Assembly (NCBI GenBank): GCA_016712415.1
Contig: JADJRC010000002.1
Location: forward strand, 310,001-374,000
From: Lewinellaceae bacterium
Lineage (GTDB): Bacteria > Bacteroidota > Bacteroidia > Chitinophagales > Saprospiraceae
Length of the DNA: 64,000 nt
Reading direction: 5' to 3'
Below are positions 35,478 through 45,066 of this stretch, piece by piece (the stretch's first letter is position 1; each line of letters opens with the position of its first letter). The notes under the pieces are model-generated. The model was not told the origin of the DNA and did no database searches. It worked only from the letters and a program-made list of their open reading frames with translations. Made by a program: the position numbers and the translations under genes.

Positions 35478-36662
35478 TTATTGTACAAAAACACGCACAA
35501 AATCCTTCAATGCCTGCCCGTGCAGGTTCCTGGCCACGATTTTCCCATCCGCATCAAGCAGTAAATTTGCCGGGATCGTCGTTACCCGCAGGGCATCGAG
35601 GAAAGGCGACACATCGCCGCCGAGATGCGACGCCTGCGCCCAGGAAGCCCCGTCTTTTCGAATAGCGGCTTGCCAGGCCTCCGGGCTGCTGTCGAGCGCA
35701 TACCCGACGATGGCCAGCCCGGCGTCGCGGTATTCCGCCCAAAGCGGCGCCAGCACCTCCCGGTTTTCGCGGCGGCAGGGCGCGCACCACGAGGCCCAGA
35801 GGTCGATCAGGGTGAGCCGGGCGCCAAGCAGCGTGTGCAGGCGCAGGGTGTCGCCGTCCGACATAGGCAGGGAAAAATCAGGGATGGTGTCGCCGATCAG
35901 TACAGGCAATTTACCGGGCGCAGCGTGGCGGCAGAGTTGCGCCACGAAGGAATGTTCGGGGTACGCATCCCGCCAGCGGACACACTGCCCGTGTAAAAAC
36001 TCCGGTACCCGTTCGTAATCGTTTTCGGGGCTGACCCAGCGCACGGCGACCAGCGCGGCCCACATAGAAGCCGTCGTGTCGGCAAAGGCCATGAGCGGCG
36101 CACGAAATTGCGCCAGCCTGGCCGCCTGTTCCAACATGGTGTTTTCATCTACATGCCGGTCTGCATCAGTTGGTCGGCCAAACGCCTGCCTTCGGATGTC
36201 GCGCAGTTGCCACAAGGCCTGGTTATCTGCTGAAAAAGGTTCCACAATAGCCGTGGCCTGCAAACGCTCTGCTTCCGCCTTTACCCGCAGGGGCGCCCCT
36301 TTTTCCACTACCAGGGGTAAATAATTGGACCTTTCCGGGTCTTCATCGGTCAATTTGTTGGGAAAACGGCCGGGCACAGGCTGGATGACGAGTTCAAAAA
36401 GCGCGGGTTCGGCAGGCGGTTGAAAACGCTCGAAGGCGAAGGAACCATCTGTCTGAACAACTGCCGAATCCACCACGAGGCCTGCATAATTCGAGGCGAT
36501 CTCCCCGAAACTGCGCGGCTGCACAAGGTACAGCACCGGCCGCTGGCCGGGCCGGAGGGCAATGTGCCCGGAAAGCGCGGGCGGCGTTTGGGTCTGGCAA
36601 CGGGATGCGCTGAAGAGGAGCGGTATTATTAAAAACAGGGCGGCAAAACGAAACACACGCAT
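35478..36662 (-). CDS. TlpA-like thioredoxin-domain lipoprotein
   Basis: The 394-residue protein has a lipoprotein signal ending FSASRC (Cys22), an N-terminal DUF4369-like region (FELVIQPVPG) and a C-terminal thioredoxin domain with LWASWCAPCRRENREVL and the Ile-Pro cis-Pro segment TTIPANLLLD. This layout is common in Bacteroidota cell-envelope thiol reductases. It is the third thioredoxin-fold protein in the window and is monocistronic. Confidence 0.85.
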   Translation of the reverse strand: MRVFRFAALFLIIPLLFSASRCQTQTPPALSGHIALRPGQRPVLYLVQPRSFGEIASNYAGLVVDSAVVQTDGSFAFERFQPPAEPALFELVIQPVPGRFPNKLTDEDPERSNYLPLVVEKGAPLRVKAEAERLQATAIVEPFSADNQALWQLRDIRRQAFGRPTDADRHVDENTMLEQAARLAQFRAPLMAFADTTASMWAALVAVRWVSPENDYERVPEFLHGQCVRWRDAYPEHSFVAQLCRHAAPGKLPVLIGDTIPDFSLPMSDGDTLRLHTLLGARLTLIDLWASWCAPCRRENREVLAPLWAEYRDAGLAIVGYALDSSPEAWQAAIRKDGASWAQASHLGGDVSPFLDALRVTTIPANLLLDADGKIVARNLHGQALKDFVRVFVQ

Positions 36663-36844
36663 GGGTGGTGATTTTCCCGCAAAAATGGGGCATCTGTCTT
36701 CAATAAAATGGTATCAGTGGTTACAATGGGAGGAAAGTTATGGTCATATTTTTTGATGCGGGTGAATGGGGCATAGGTATGTGAAGCTCCTCAACCATCA
36801 TTTGAGGCAGTATGGGGATAAAAACCTGGCGTTTTGCTACATCG

Positions 36845-38404
36845 CTACTTGCTCCGCAGCCGCACGATCGGGCAGATCATCTCTTCCAGACTGATACCTC
36901 CGTGCTGAAAGGTATTTTTATAATAATTGTTGAAGTGGTTGTAGTTGTTCGGATACAGGAAAAAGTAGTCTTCTTTGGCAAAAATAAAGGTGCTGCTGAG
37001 GTTGGGGCGTGGCAGGCCGGCCTGTTTGGGGTCGCGCACTTCGAGCACGTCGCGGCGTTCGTACTGGAGGTTGCGGCCCACTTTGTAGCGCAGGTTAGTT
37101 GTCGTTTCGCGGTCGCCGACCACTTTGGAGGGTGTATTCACGCGGATGGTACCGTGGTCGGTGGTGACGAAAAGCTGCACGTCGCGGCCTTCGAGTTTTT
37201 GCAGGGCGGCCCATAGCGGGCTGTGCACAAACCACGAGCGGGTGAGCGAGCGGTAGGCGCGTTCATCGCCGGCAAGTTCCTTGAGTACCTCCATTTCGGT
37301 GCGGGCATGCGAGAGCATGTCGATGAAGTTGTACACGATCACCGTCAGGTCGTTGTTGAGCGTGTGCAGGATGTCGTCGACCAGGTCTTTGCCGTGCTGG
37401 ACGTTGGTGACTTTGATATACTCCCATTTGACCCCTTTGCGGAAAGTGCGTTCGAGTTGCTTGCGGAGAAAGAAATCGTCGAACAGGTTCTTCCCCCCCT
37501 CGTCCGTGTCGTTTTTCCACTTATCAGGGAATGCCGCTTCAATATCGGCGGGCATCATGCCGGCAAAAATGGAGTTGCGGCTGTACTGGGTAGCGGTGGG
37601 CAGGATGCTGAAGAAGTAGCCCTCGTTTTCCGTGCGAAACATTTCGTTGATAAAAGGCTCGATCACTTTCCACTGGTCGAAGCGCAGGTTGTCGAGCAGG
37701 AGCACGATGGTGGGCGCTTCGCTGCCGATGTGCGGAAAAATGTGCTTGCGCATCATGGAGTGCGACATCACCGGGCCGGTTTCCTTGCTTTTATCCACCC
37801 AGTCGAAGTAGTTTTTTCCGACAAATTTGGAAAACTCGGTATTGGCCTGTTCCTTTTGCTGCGACAGGATATCGCCTACCTCTGCCTGGTTGTTGTCGAG
37901 CCGGAGCTCCCAGTTGACGATCTTTTTATAGGCATCTACCCATTCCGCGTGGTCGAGGCCGCCGGTGATCTGCATGAAGATCTGGCGAAACTCCTGCTGG
38001 TAGTCCATCGCCGTTTTTTCCCGGACGAGGCGTTTGTTGTCGATGATCTTTTTAAGCGTCAGCAGGATCTGGTTGGGGTTGACCGGCTTGATCAGGTAGT
38101 CGGATATCTGCGAACCGATGGCTTCTTCCATGACGTGCTCGGCCTCGTTTTTGGTGATCATCACCACCGGCACCAGCGCGTTGATCTCCTTTATTTTCGG
38201 CAATACCTCGAGACCGGTGAGGCCGGGCATGCTTTCATCCAGAAATACCACGTCGATATCGCCGGCCTGTTCCAGGTATGTTTCCACAGCGTCGTGGCCG
38301 TTGGAGGCCGTCACTACATCATAGCCTTTGCTTTGCAAAAACATCAGGTGGGGTTTGAGCAGATCAATCTCGTCGTCGGCCCAGAGTATTTTGATTTTAT
38401 CCAT
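36845..38404 (-). CDS. porX: PorX-type response regulator with PglZ domain (T9SS regulator)
   Basis: The 519-residue protein has a receiver domain (1-125) with acidic pocket D10-D11-E12, phospho-acceptor Asp56 in FLDESMP and Lys near 106 (MITKNEAEH), then a linker and a PglZ/alkaline-phosphatase-superfamily domain (about 205-519, VLLLDNLRFDQWK, FVTTDHGTI). This architecture is that of PorX, which with the histidine kinase PorY and sigma factor SigP controls T9SS genes and cleaves nucleotide oligomers in characterised species. Several T9SS cargo proteins in the window fit its presence. PorY is not here. Confidence 0.92.
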   Translation of the reverse strand: MDKIKILWADDEIDLLKPHLMFLQSKGYDVVTASNGHDAVETYLEQAGDIDVVFLDESMPGLTGLEVLPKIKEINALVPVVMITKNEAEHVMEEAIGSQISDYLIKPVNPNQILLTLKKIIDNKRLVREKTAMDYQQEFRQIFMQITGGLDHAEWVDAYKKIVNWELRLDNNQAEVGDILSQQKEQANTEFSKFVGKNYFDWVDKSKETGPVMSHSMMRKHIFPHIGSEAPTIVLLLDNLRFDQWKVIEPFINEMFRTENEGYFFSILPTATQYSRNSIFAGMMPADIEAAFPDKWKNDTDEGGKNLFDDFFLRKQLERTFRKGVKWEYIKVTNVQHGKDLVDDILHTLNNDLTVIVYNFIDMLSHARTEMEVLKELAGDERAYRSLTRSWFVHSPLWAALQKLEGRDVQLFVTTDHGTIRVNTPSKVVGDRETTTNLRYKVGRNLQYERRDVLEVRDPKQAGLPRPNLSSTFIFAKEDYFFLYPNNYNHFNNYYKNTFQHGGISLEEMICPIVRLRSK

Positions 38405-38476
38405 AGGGTGAATGTATTAAAGATGGTTAAGGGGGCAATGATTTTGTGATGATGAATGAAAAAAAAGGGACTGGGT

Positions 38477-38484
38477 CAAATGTA
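38477..38484 (-). promoter_or_regulatory. Predicted -7 box for porX
   Basis: On the minus strand TACATTTG matches the Bacteroidota -7 consensus TAnnTTTG exactly. Transcription would begin near 38470, giving a leader of about 65 nt to the porX ATG. A clear -33 TTG is not seen at the expected distance, so this is a partial match. Confidence 0.4.
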
Positions 38485-38630
38485 ACATAAAAACAGGTCT
38501 TTTTCAGACGGTTGCTCAGTCAGGCTGTTCTGGAATTTACATATCCGTTCAGGTATGTTCCTGCCCTACCCTTTGATCTGCTTGGGAACGTTATCGCCTA
38601 ACAGCTTATTTTCGGTTGTTGAAAACTAAT

Positions 38631-38661
38631 TTGACAGCGCCCGTACGAATACGCAACTTTG
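38631..38661 (+). promoter_or_regulatory. Predicted promoter of the HD-domain gene
   Basis: TTG at 38631-38633 and CAACTTTG at 38654-38661 are separated by 20 bp; the -7 box differs from TAnnTTTG at one base. Transcription starting near 38667 would leave an 18-nt leader to ATG 38685 and would exclude the earlier in-frame ATG at 38616, supporting the start chosen for the gene. Confidence 0.45.
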
Positions 38662-38684
38662 TGCCAACCTTCATCCGGTTATTG

Positions 38685-39893
38685 ATGACAAGCCGAAAAA
38701 AAATATTCAACGACCCCGTTTACGGGTTTGTGTCGGTGCCTTACGGCCTGCTGCTCGACCTGATCGACCATCCTTATTTTCAGCGGTTGCGGCGCATCCG
38801 GCAACTGGGTCTGGCGCCCTATGTGTATCCCGGCGCCATGCACACCCGTTTTCACCACGCCCTCGGGGCCCTGCACCTGACCCAGGAAGCTATCGAAATG
38901 CTGCGCTCCAAAGGCGCCACGGTCACGGCTGAAGAGGCTGAAGCCGTCAGCGCCGCCATATTGCTGCACGATGTCGGCCACGGACCCTTTTCGCATGCAC
39001 TCGAACATGTGCTGCTCGATTTGCACCACGAAGAGGTTTCAAGCCTGCTGATGGAAGACCTGAACCGTCAGTTTGACGGCAGGTTGTCGCTGGCCATCGC
39101 CATATTTAATGACCGATACCCCAAAAAGTTTTTGCACCAGCTGGTGTCGGGTCAGTTGGATATGGACCGAATGGACTACCTGAATCGCGACAGTTTTTTT
39201 ACCGGTGTGAGCGAGGGTGTCATCGGTTACGACCGGATCATCAAGATGCTGGCGGTGCACAAAGGCGAGCTGGTGGTGGAAGAAAAAGGCATATACAGCA
39301 TCGAAAAATTCCTGATTGCCCGGCGGCTCATGTACTGGCAGGTGTACCTCCACAAAACAGGCGTGGCGGCCGAACAAATGCTGATCCACACACTGCAACG
39401 CGCACGCGAGCTGGCCCTCGAAGGCGTCCGCCTGGAGGCGCCCCGCCATCTGGCCTGGTTTTTGTACCGCGACCACAGCGGGAAAATCGAACCAATCGAA
39501 TCGCTTTTTCATTTTGCCCTCCTTGACGACAACGACGTCACCGCTGCAATAAAATACTGGTCGGAAGCCGACGACTTCACCCTCTCATTTTTGTCGAAGA
39601 GCCTTCTTGACAGACACTTGTTTCGCCTGGAATGGCACAACAGGCAAGTGCCTGCCGATTACCGCGACGCCTTGCGCGCGCGGGTGAGGCAGGTATTGGG
39701 AGAACAGGCCATACCTGAACATTTTGTGTACACGGGATCGGAGAGCAACCGCGCTTACGACGATGCCGCAGACCAGATTAAAATACTTTTTAAAAACGGC
39801 GAGGTACTTCCAATAACGGAATGTTCGGACGTTCCGCCTTACACTCAGATAGTTACAAAACACTTCATTTGTTATCCCAAAAAACTGACCTGA
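38685..39893 (+). CDS. HD-domain metal-dependent phosphohydrolase
   Basis: The 402-residue protein starts at ATG 38685 (MTSRKKIFNDPVYGF), chosen because the family begins with this conserved segment and the promoter lies just upstream. The metal ligands are His53 (MHTRFHHALG), His95-Asp96 (LLHDVGHGPF) and the later Asp in LDMDRMDYLNRD. The group includes dNTPases and YwfO-like (p)ppGpp or nucleotide hydrolases; the exact substrate is open. It diverges from porX. Confidence 0.87.
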   Translation: MTSRKKIFNDPVYGFVSVPYGLLLDLIDHPYFQRLRRIRQLGLAPYVYPGAMHTRFHHALGALHLTQEAIEMLRSKGATVTAEEAEAVSAAILLHDVGHGPFSHALEHVLLDLHHEEVSSLLMEDLNRQFDGRLSLAIAIFNDRYPKKFLHQLVSGQLDMDRMDYLNRDSFFTGVSEGVIGYDRIIKMLAVHKGELVVEEKGIYSIEKFLIARRLMYWQVYLHKTGVAAEQMLIHTLQRARELALEGVRLEAPRHLAWFLYRDHSGKIEPIESLFHFALLDDNDVTAAIKYWSEADDFTLSFLSKSLLDRHLFRLEWHNRQVPADYRDALRARVRQVLGEQAIPEHFVYTGSESNRAYDDAADQIKILFKNGEVLPITECSDVPPYTQIVTKHFICYPKKLT

Positions 39894-39953
39894 TGTCATC
39901 TGAATTACCTAAAAATTCACACTGCTTTATCCGCTATTCTGGGCTCATTCGAT

Positions 39954-39961
39954 TACTTTTG
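39954..39961 (+). promoter_or_regulatory. Predicted -7 box for the repeat-protein gene
   Basis: TACTTTTG is an exact TAnnTTTG match. Transcription would start near 39967, 82 nt before the preferred ATG (40049) and 28 nt before an alternative in-frame ATG (39995). No strong -33 TTG is seen at 19-21 bp upstream. Confidence 0.4.
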
Positions 39962-40048
39962 CCCTGAATGCATCCTTTTTAACTAAACATAAGAATGAGT
40001 AAAACATTCCAAATTCAAACATTCATGTTCACCAATCCGATTCAAGTC

Positions 40049-41428
40049 ATGAGAAAATTCAATTCAATCATCCTTTTTCTCATATGCGTTGCCTTCGCCG
40101 CCAATGCGCAACCGGGCGATGCTCCCCCCAATGCACAACCAGGCAAGTGTTATGCAAAATGTCACATCCCTGACCAATATGAGAACGTCACCGAGCAGGT
40201 GATGGTAAAGCCGGCTGCCACCCGCACGATTCCGATCCCTGCAGAATATGCAAACAAAACGGAACAGCAGTTGGTAAAGGCCGAAAGCAAGCGTATTATC
40301 GCCGTTCCGGTGCAGTACGAAACCGTAACGGAAAAGGTTGTGGTAAAAGCAGCCAGCAAACGCCTTATTCCCGTAGCCGCTCAGTATGAGACCGTCGACG
40401 AGCGCGTGATGATCAAGCCGGAAAGCAAGCGGCTCATCAGCGTACCGGCCGAATACGAAACCGTTTCGGAGCAGGTCATGGTAAAACCCGAATCCAAGCG
40501 CCTGGTAGAAGTACCGGCCGTGTACGAAACCGTTACGGAAACGTACGAGTCGGAGCCTGCCTACACCAAAACGGAAGTGCTCCAGCCGAAATATGAAACC
40601 GTCACCGAGCGCGTCGAAATCAAACCCGCTTCCACCAAATGGGTGAAGAAAAAAGCCGATGCCGCCTGTCTGAGCGCCAATCCCGACGATTGCCTCGTCT
40701 GGTGCCTTGTAGAAGTGCCGGCTGAGTACCAAACCATCACCAAGCGCGTAAACAAGGGTTGCGACGGTTCGGGTGTTGCCGACGCCGGTTGCACCAAAAC
40801 CATCCAGGTTCCGGCCAAAATGGCTACACGCACCGTCCGCAAAGTGAAAACACCGGCAACCACCCGCGAAGAGGTGATCCCGGCCGAATACAAAGCGATG
40901 ACGGTCCGCAAAGTGAAAACACCGGCAACCACCCGCGAAGAGGTGATCCCGGCCGAATACGCCACTGTGAAAAAGCAGGTGCTGAAAACGCCGGCCACGG
41001 TCCGCGAAGAGGAAATCCCGGCTGAATACGCCACGGTTACCAAACAGGTGATCAAAGCGCCGGCTACCACGCGCGAAGAGATGATCCCGGCTGAATACAA
41101 AACGGTAACACTGAAAACCGTAAAAGCAGCCGCTACCACACGCACGGAAACCATTCCGGCGGAGTACACCACCGTCACCAAGCGCCGTCTCGTGAAGCCC
41201 GGTGGCTTCACCGAATGGCGCGAAGTGCTCTGCGGCGACAAAGTGACCGGTTACACCATCCGCCAGATCCAGGATGCGCTCGTAAAAGCGGGCTACGATC
41301 CGGGCCCCGTCGATAACGTAATGGGTACGCGCACCAAAGCAGCCCTCACGAAATTCCAGAAAGACAAAGGCCTGCCGGTCGGCAACCTCGACTTCGAGAC
41401 CCTCAAGGCATTGGGCGTCAACTACTAA
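40049..41428 (+). CDS. Exported 23-residue-repeat protein with C-terminal peptidoglycan-binding domain
   Basis: The 459-residue protein starts at ATG 40049, which begins the signal peptide MRKFNSIILFLICVAFAANA; an ATG at 39995 would bury it. Residues 35-390 are built from about fifteen repeats of the form VPAEYETVTEQVMVKPESKR, each near 23 residues with a Pro-Ala-Glu-Tyr core. The C-terminus is a PG_binding_1 domain (IRQIQDALVKAGYDPGPVDN, MGTRTKAALTKFQKDKGL), so the protein probably attaches to the cell wall with the repeats as a fibre or spacer. Two adjacent repeats are identical at the DNA level. Function unknown. Confidence 0.82.
   Translation: MRKFNSIILFLICVAFAANAQPGDAPPNAQPGKCYAKCHIPDQYENVTEQVMVKPAATRTIPIPAEYANKTEQQLVKAESKRIIAVPVQYETVTEKVVVKAASKRLIPVAAQYETVDERVMIKPESKRLISVPAEYETVSEQVMVKPESKRLVEVPAVYETVTETYESEPAYTKTEVLQPKYETVTERVEIKPASTKWVKKKADAACLSANPDDCLVWCLVEVPAEYQTITKRVNKGCDGSGVADAGCTKTIQVPAKMATRTVRKVKTPATTREEVIPAEYKAMTVRKVKTPATTREEVIPAEYATVKKQVLKTPATVREEEIPAEYATVTKQVIKAPATTREEMIPAEYKTVTLKTVKAAATTRTETIPAEYTTVTKRRLVKPGGFTEWREVLCGDKVTGYTIRQIQDALVKAGYDPGPVDNVMGTRTKAALTKFQKDKGLPVGNLDFETLKALGVNY
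40835..40960 (+). repeat. Recent 69-bp tandem duplication inside the repeat protein
   Basis: The 57 bases at 40835-40891 recur identically at 40904-40960, an offset of 69 bp or 23 codons, matching one protein repeat. Identity at the DNA level, including third codon positions, points to recent duplication or gene conversion within the gene. Confidence 0.9.
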
Positions 41429-41459
41429 TTTGACACCCGCCCTTATCTGAATACTTCTG

Positions 41460-41494
41460 CAAGGGAGCGGCCCGTTCGGTCGCTCCCTTGTTGT
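41460..41494 (+). terminator. Rho-independent-like terminator of the repeat-protein gene
   Basis: CAAGGGAGCG (41460-41469) pairs with CGCTCCCTTG (41481-41490) around an 11-nt loop and is followed by TTGTT. It lies 31 bp after the stop codon. A second hairpin starts at once downstream. Confidence 0.65.
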
Positions 41495-41543
41495 TAAGTA
41501 CTCCGGCGGTATTAGTTTAGAGAATTGAACGCCGGAGTACTTA
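41495..41543. repeat. 14-bp perfect inverted repeat
   Basis: TAAGTACTCCGGCG (41495-41508) pairs exactly with CGCCGGAGTACTTA (41530-41543) around a 21-nt loop. It follows the terminator without a gap. From 41544 to 41750 there is no further gene; TATATTTG at 41675-41682 fits a -7 box for the next gene but lacks a -33 partner. Confidence 0.7.
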
Positions 41544-41750
41544 CAGTGTTTTATTTTCGTTAAATATGCCTGACGGATTGGCAGTTATGCCCTCTGTTTT
41601 GTAAAATTTGCACAATTTTTGAACAGTACCATACAACCTGCACAACCAGGCTGCGTTTTATATCAAATTTGTGTTATATTTGTTCGACCATTGATCCATT
41701 GCGCACCCCGGAAACTGCTATCACAACCCGTTCATAATCAGGCAATATAC

Positions 41751-42059
41751 ATGGAATCCAGTCTAATCCAGTTCATGGTTGATTTTACCATGCCAAAAGA
41801 ATTGACTGAGGAATTCGTCAGCCGTATTCCTCATCAACGCGCTGCAGTCAACCGGCTGCTCAACGAAGGAAAGATTCTCAACTATGCCCTTTCCCTTGAA
41901 AATTCCAAACTTTGGGCTGTGTTTTCTGTCCATTCGGAATCAGAACTGATGCAACTCATCCAGACCCTGCCCCTTACCCGTTACATGAACGTAAGCATCC
42001 ACGAACTGACGTTCTTCAACGCCGCTAATCCTTTTGCGCCTGCCTTTTCGGTGAACTGA
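41751..42059 (+). CDS. Muconolactone isomerase-like small protein
   Basis: The 102-residue protein starts at ATG 41751 (MESSLIQFMVDFTMP); earlier in-frame codons lie upstream of the likely promoter. Its length and pattern match the muconolactone delta-isomerase fold (FMVDFTMPKELTEEF, SLENSKLWAVFSV, LPLTRYMNVSIHEL), a dimeric alpha/beta barrel. Many stand-alone members are not in catechol pathways, and no such pathway is here, so the catalytic role is uncertain. Confidence 0.75.
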   Translation: MESSLIQFMVDFTMPKELTEEFVSRIPHQRAAVNRLLNEGKILNYALSLENSKLWAVFSVHSESELMQLIQTLPLTRYMNVSIHELTFFNAANPFAPAFSVN

Positions 42060-42099
42060 CTTCACCCGGTTTTGTGTCACCAACCACCACTTGAAAACA

Positions 42100-43140
42100 A
42101 TGCGATCCAGTTTCTGCGCCCTCTTTCTGGGGCTCCTTTTCCCGTTTTCCCCGTTTGCCCAATCCACAGAGCAAGGCATCGAAGACGCCTTCGCCCGGCT
42201 ACAGCAATATGATCCGCTTGAGGTAACGCTTGAGACCGACATGAAACTGCTAAAAAAAGACCGGGGCGACGAACAATGGCAACCCGGGGTTTTCAAGATT
42301 CTTGTGGGCGACAGCATCGCCGCAACCTTTCAGGTACAGGTGGCTGCCCGCGGCAACATGCGAAAAAAAACCTGCCATTTTCCACCCGTCAAAATCCGCT
42401 TTTCCAACGGAACGTCTGAAAATGACAGTGTCGCCAACATCAGCGAGCTAAAACTGGTCACCAGTTGCAAAAACACCAACCTCGACGAGGAGTGGGTGAA
42501 AAAGGAATGCCTCACCTACCAGTTGTACAATATCGTCACAGAAAAGAGCTTCAGGGTGAAGCCGGCCCGGATCCGGTTTGCCAACGCGGGCAAAAAAAGC
42601 AGCGCCCTGAACAGCTTCTCTTTTTTCATTGAAAGTGAAAAAGAAATGTCCGCCCGGCTCAACGCCAAGCCGGTCAAGCCTAAAGTGGTGTCGACCCAAA
42701 GCCTAGATCCGGAAACCTACGACCGGATGGCATTATTCGAATTCATGATCGGCAATACCGACTGGGGCGTTCGCAATCGACACAATGTCAAGGTGTTCTA
42801 CCTGCAACCCGACGGACCGATCTTCCCCGTGGCATACGATTTCGACTATGCTGCGCTGGTGGGCACCGATTATGCCCTCCCCTCCCCCCAAATCCCCATC
42901 AACTCCGTCCAGGAACGTTTTTACATGGGGCAATGCCGGAGTACCGACGAGTTCAAATCGGCAATCAACCACTTTATTGCCAACCGTGAGGCGATACTCC
43001 GGCAATGCGAAAACTTCCCCGGCCTGTCGAAAAGTGCAAAACGGGCTGCAAGCGGCTATCTCGAAGGCTTTTTCGATATTCTCAGAAACCCCGCCAGGGT
43101 CAAAACAGAGATTGAAGACAACTGTGGCAAGGTGAAATAA
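42100..43140 (+). CDS. Secreted protein with CotH/kinase-like motifs
   Basis: The 346-residue protein starts at ATG 42100 (MRSSFCALFLGLLFPFSPFAQ signal); TTG 42091 is a less likely start. The central region has RGNMRKKTCHFPPVKI, and later IGNTDWGVRNRHNVKV and YDFDYAALVGTDYALPSP. The Asn-Thr-Asp-Trp and Asp-Phe-Asp pairs resemble the metal and catalytic loops of CotH-type protein kinases, which is my best but tentative match. It converges on the next gene with a 5-bp gap. Confidence 0.6.
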   Translation: MRSSFCALFLGLLFPFSPFAQSTEQGIEDAFARLQQYDPLEVTLETDMKLLKKDRGDEQWQPGVFKILVGDSIAATFQVQVAARGNMRKKTCHFPPVKIRFSNGTSENDSVANISELKLVTSCKNTNLDEEWVKKECLTYQLYNIVTEKSFRVKPARIRFANAGKKSSALNSFSFFIESEKEMSARLNAKPVKPKVVSTQSLDPETYDRMALFEFMIGNTDWGVRNRHNVKVFYLQPDGPIFPVAYDFDYAALVGTDYALPSPQIPINSVQERFYMGQCRSTDEFKSAINHFIANREAILRQCENFPGLSKSAKRAASGYLEGFFDILRNPARVKTEIEDNCGKVK

Positions 43141-43145
43141 CCTGT

Positions 43146-44858
43146 CTAGCGCCCGACCTTCACCACCTTCATCGTACAGGTTCCTGCGCCCGCTTCGAGG
43201 GTAAGCAGATATACCCCTGCCGCCTGCGGAACCCCGGGCTGCCACTCATTCATACCCTTTTCTGCCGCCAGTTGCTGCTCTCCGGCAATCCGGCCATTCA
43301 TATCTGCCCAGCGCAGGGTTATTTTTTCCGTACCTGCCGACAGATAACGCAGGGTCAGGACGTCGGCAAAAGGATTTGGCGCAACAGCAACATTATCGGC
43401 AAAAGCAGACGCCGGCTCGGGATATATACGATGGATCAATGCCCGGTCTTCCGGCGCAAGTGCGGCATCGTCGAGTGTTCCACCAAGCATGCGCACATTA
43501 AGCAGCATCTGTTGTCCCTGACTGAAACGGTTGGTCAGCCGCGCGCGATCGGTAAATATCAGGCGGGCACCCGGCGGAAGGTCCATGTAAATCTGTTGGG
43601 GCGGCAGGGCGTCGTTGCACTCGGCCAGGTTGAGGATGCCGTCGAAGTACAACGTGGCATCGCGCTCCAGGATAATGCTGCTGTTGGCGCAAAGGGCAAG
43701 CATGCCCGTTCCGGCGTTGCCGTAATGCAGGGTGGCGCCTTTCATCACGCGCAAGGCGCTGCCGTCGACAAATTTCATGCAGGAAAAGGCGTTATTCATG
43801 TTTATAGAGCCACTGCTGTGCCGGTACTCATCCCCGCCGCCAACAACAAAATCGACAAAATTAAGACAAAGATCGCCGCCTTCGTTGACGAGATTAACCT
43901 GGTGCCGCAGGCTGTCGCTGCCCGCTACCAGGTCGCCGGACAGGTACGTAAATGGCTGTATTTCAAGCACCTGAAATTGAGAAACCGTCAGATTTATGGT
44001 TTCCTGCTCTGCACTGTTCGGGTCAATGGAACCGATGACAAAAGACGGGTTCTGCGCGCTGGGGAAGGTCGGCGCTGTGTATTGAAGCAGATAATTGTCT
44101 GAAAAGGAAAACGGAGCGGCCTCCGATACATTGACGTCGTATTCGCCCGTGATGGCGTTGTAATGGATTGCGCTTGCTTTCACTTCGTTGACGAGGCCCG
44201 GCGGGATAAACAATTCACTTATACCGAGGTAATTCACATGGAGATATGCGCCGTCCAGCACTGCATCGGCAGGAAAAGTGTATTTCAGGATCAGTTCTTT
44301 CAAACGCTGGCCGCTGAAATATTCCGATGGAAAACAGGTCGAGAAATCGAGCGTGGTTTGTGGAAAGTTGTTGCCGGAACTGACCCCGGTATGAAAACGG
44401 GTGTCGCCCGGAGTTCCAATGCCAATAATCAGGCCGGTACACAGATCCTGCACACAGCCTGTCCCGAAAACAGGTGTTGCCGATGGATTTGTCACAAAGG
44501 CATAAGCATCGGCCTGGTTCAGGTTATTGGGCCCTAAATCATTGAGATCGGTCAATATGGATGCCCTGGCACGCAAAAACAACGGCTTCTCCGGGTCGAT
44601 TTGCCCCAGATGAATACGAATAGAGCCAAACACACCGACCAGTTCGGCACTGATACACCGGGTTGAGTCGACGGGGCCGTCCCAGTTGCCGTCGAGCGTT
44701 TGATAAATAGTCCACCCTCCCGGGTACTGTACTGTCTGGAGTGTATCGAAGGGGCAGGCGATATTGTCCAGGCTGTAAAATCCGTCGGAAAAATAGAACT
44801 GGGAAAAGGCCGTCGTTGTGCAGAAGCTACAGAGGAAAAGTAAGGTGATCTTTTGCAT
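43146..44858 (-). CDS. T9SS type A cargo protein
   Basis: The 570-residue protein has a signal peptide ending TTTAFSQ, a long beta-rich body with a segment like a right-handed repeat (CANSSIILERDATLYFDGIL), and a C-terminal sorting domain starting VAVAPNPFADV and ending TCTMKVVKVGR. It should be exported through the T9SS and attached or released at the surface. The body has no recognised enzyme domain. Confidence 0.85.
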   Translation of the reverse strand: MQKITLLFLCSFCTTTAFSQFYFSDGFYSLDNIACPFDTLQTVQYPGGWTIYQTLDGNWDGPVDSTRCISAELVGVFGSIRIHLGQIDPEKPLFLRARASILTDLNDLGPNNLNQADAYAFVTNPSATPVFGTGCVQDLCTGLIIGIGTPGDTRFHTGVSSGNNFPQTTLDFSTCFPSEYFSGQRLKELILKYTFPADAVLDGAYLHVNYLGISELFIPPGLVNEVKASAIHYNAITGEYDVNVSEAAPFSFSDNYLLQYTAPTFPSAQNPSFVIGSIDPNSAEQETINLTVSQFQVLEIQPFTYLSGDLVAGSDSLRHQVNLVNEGGDLCLNFVDFVVGGGDEYRHSSGSINMNNAFSCMKFVDGSALRVMKGATLHYGNAGTGMLALCANSSIILERDATLYFDGILNLAECNDALPPQQIYMDLPPGARLIFTDRARLTNRFSQGQQMLLNVRMLGGTLDDAALAPEDRALIHRIYPEPASAFADNVAVAPNPFADVLTLRYLSAGTEKITLRWADMNGRIAGEQQLAAEKGMNEWQPGVPQAAGVYLLTLEAGAGTCTMKVVKVGR

Positions 44859-45066
44859 GGCTTTGTTGTTAGAAGGTGATCGTTTGTTTGTCCGGTAAAA
44901 TTATCCGCAAGTGAAATACCCCGCTCCTGGCAAAAAGACAATCCGCGACACAACAGTGCAGGGAAATGCACAAGTGCCATTATTGAACATCCCAAATGTC
45001 CAATTTAACAATTCAGAGCTCCGCAACAGACTCAGCGAACTAAACCCTTTCTACCTTTGCCCGCCT

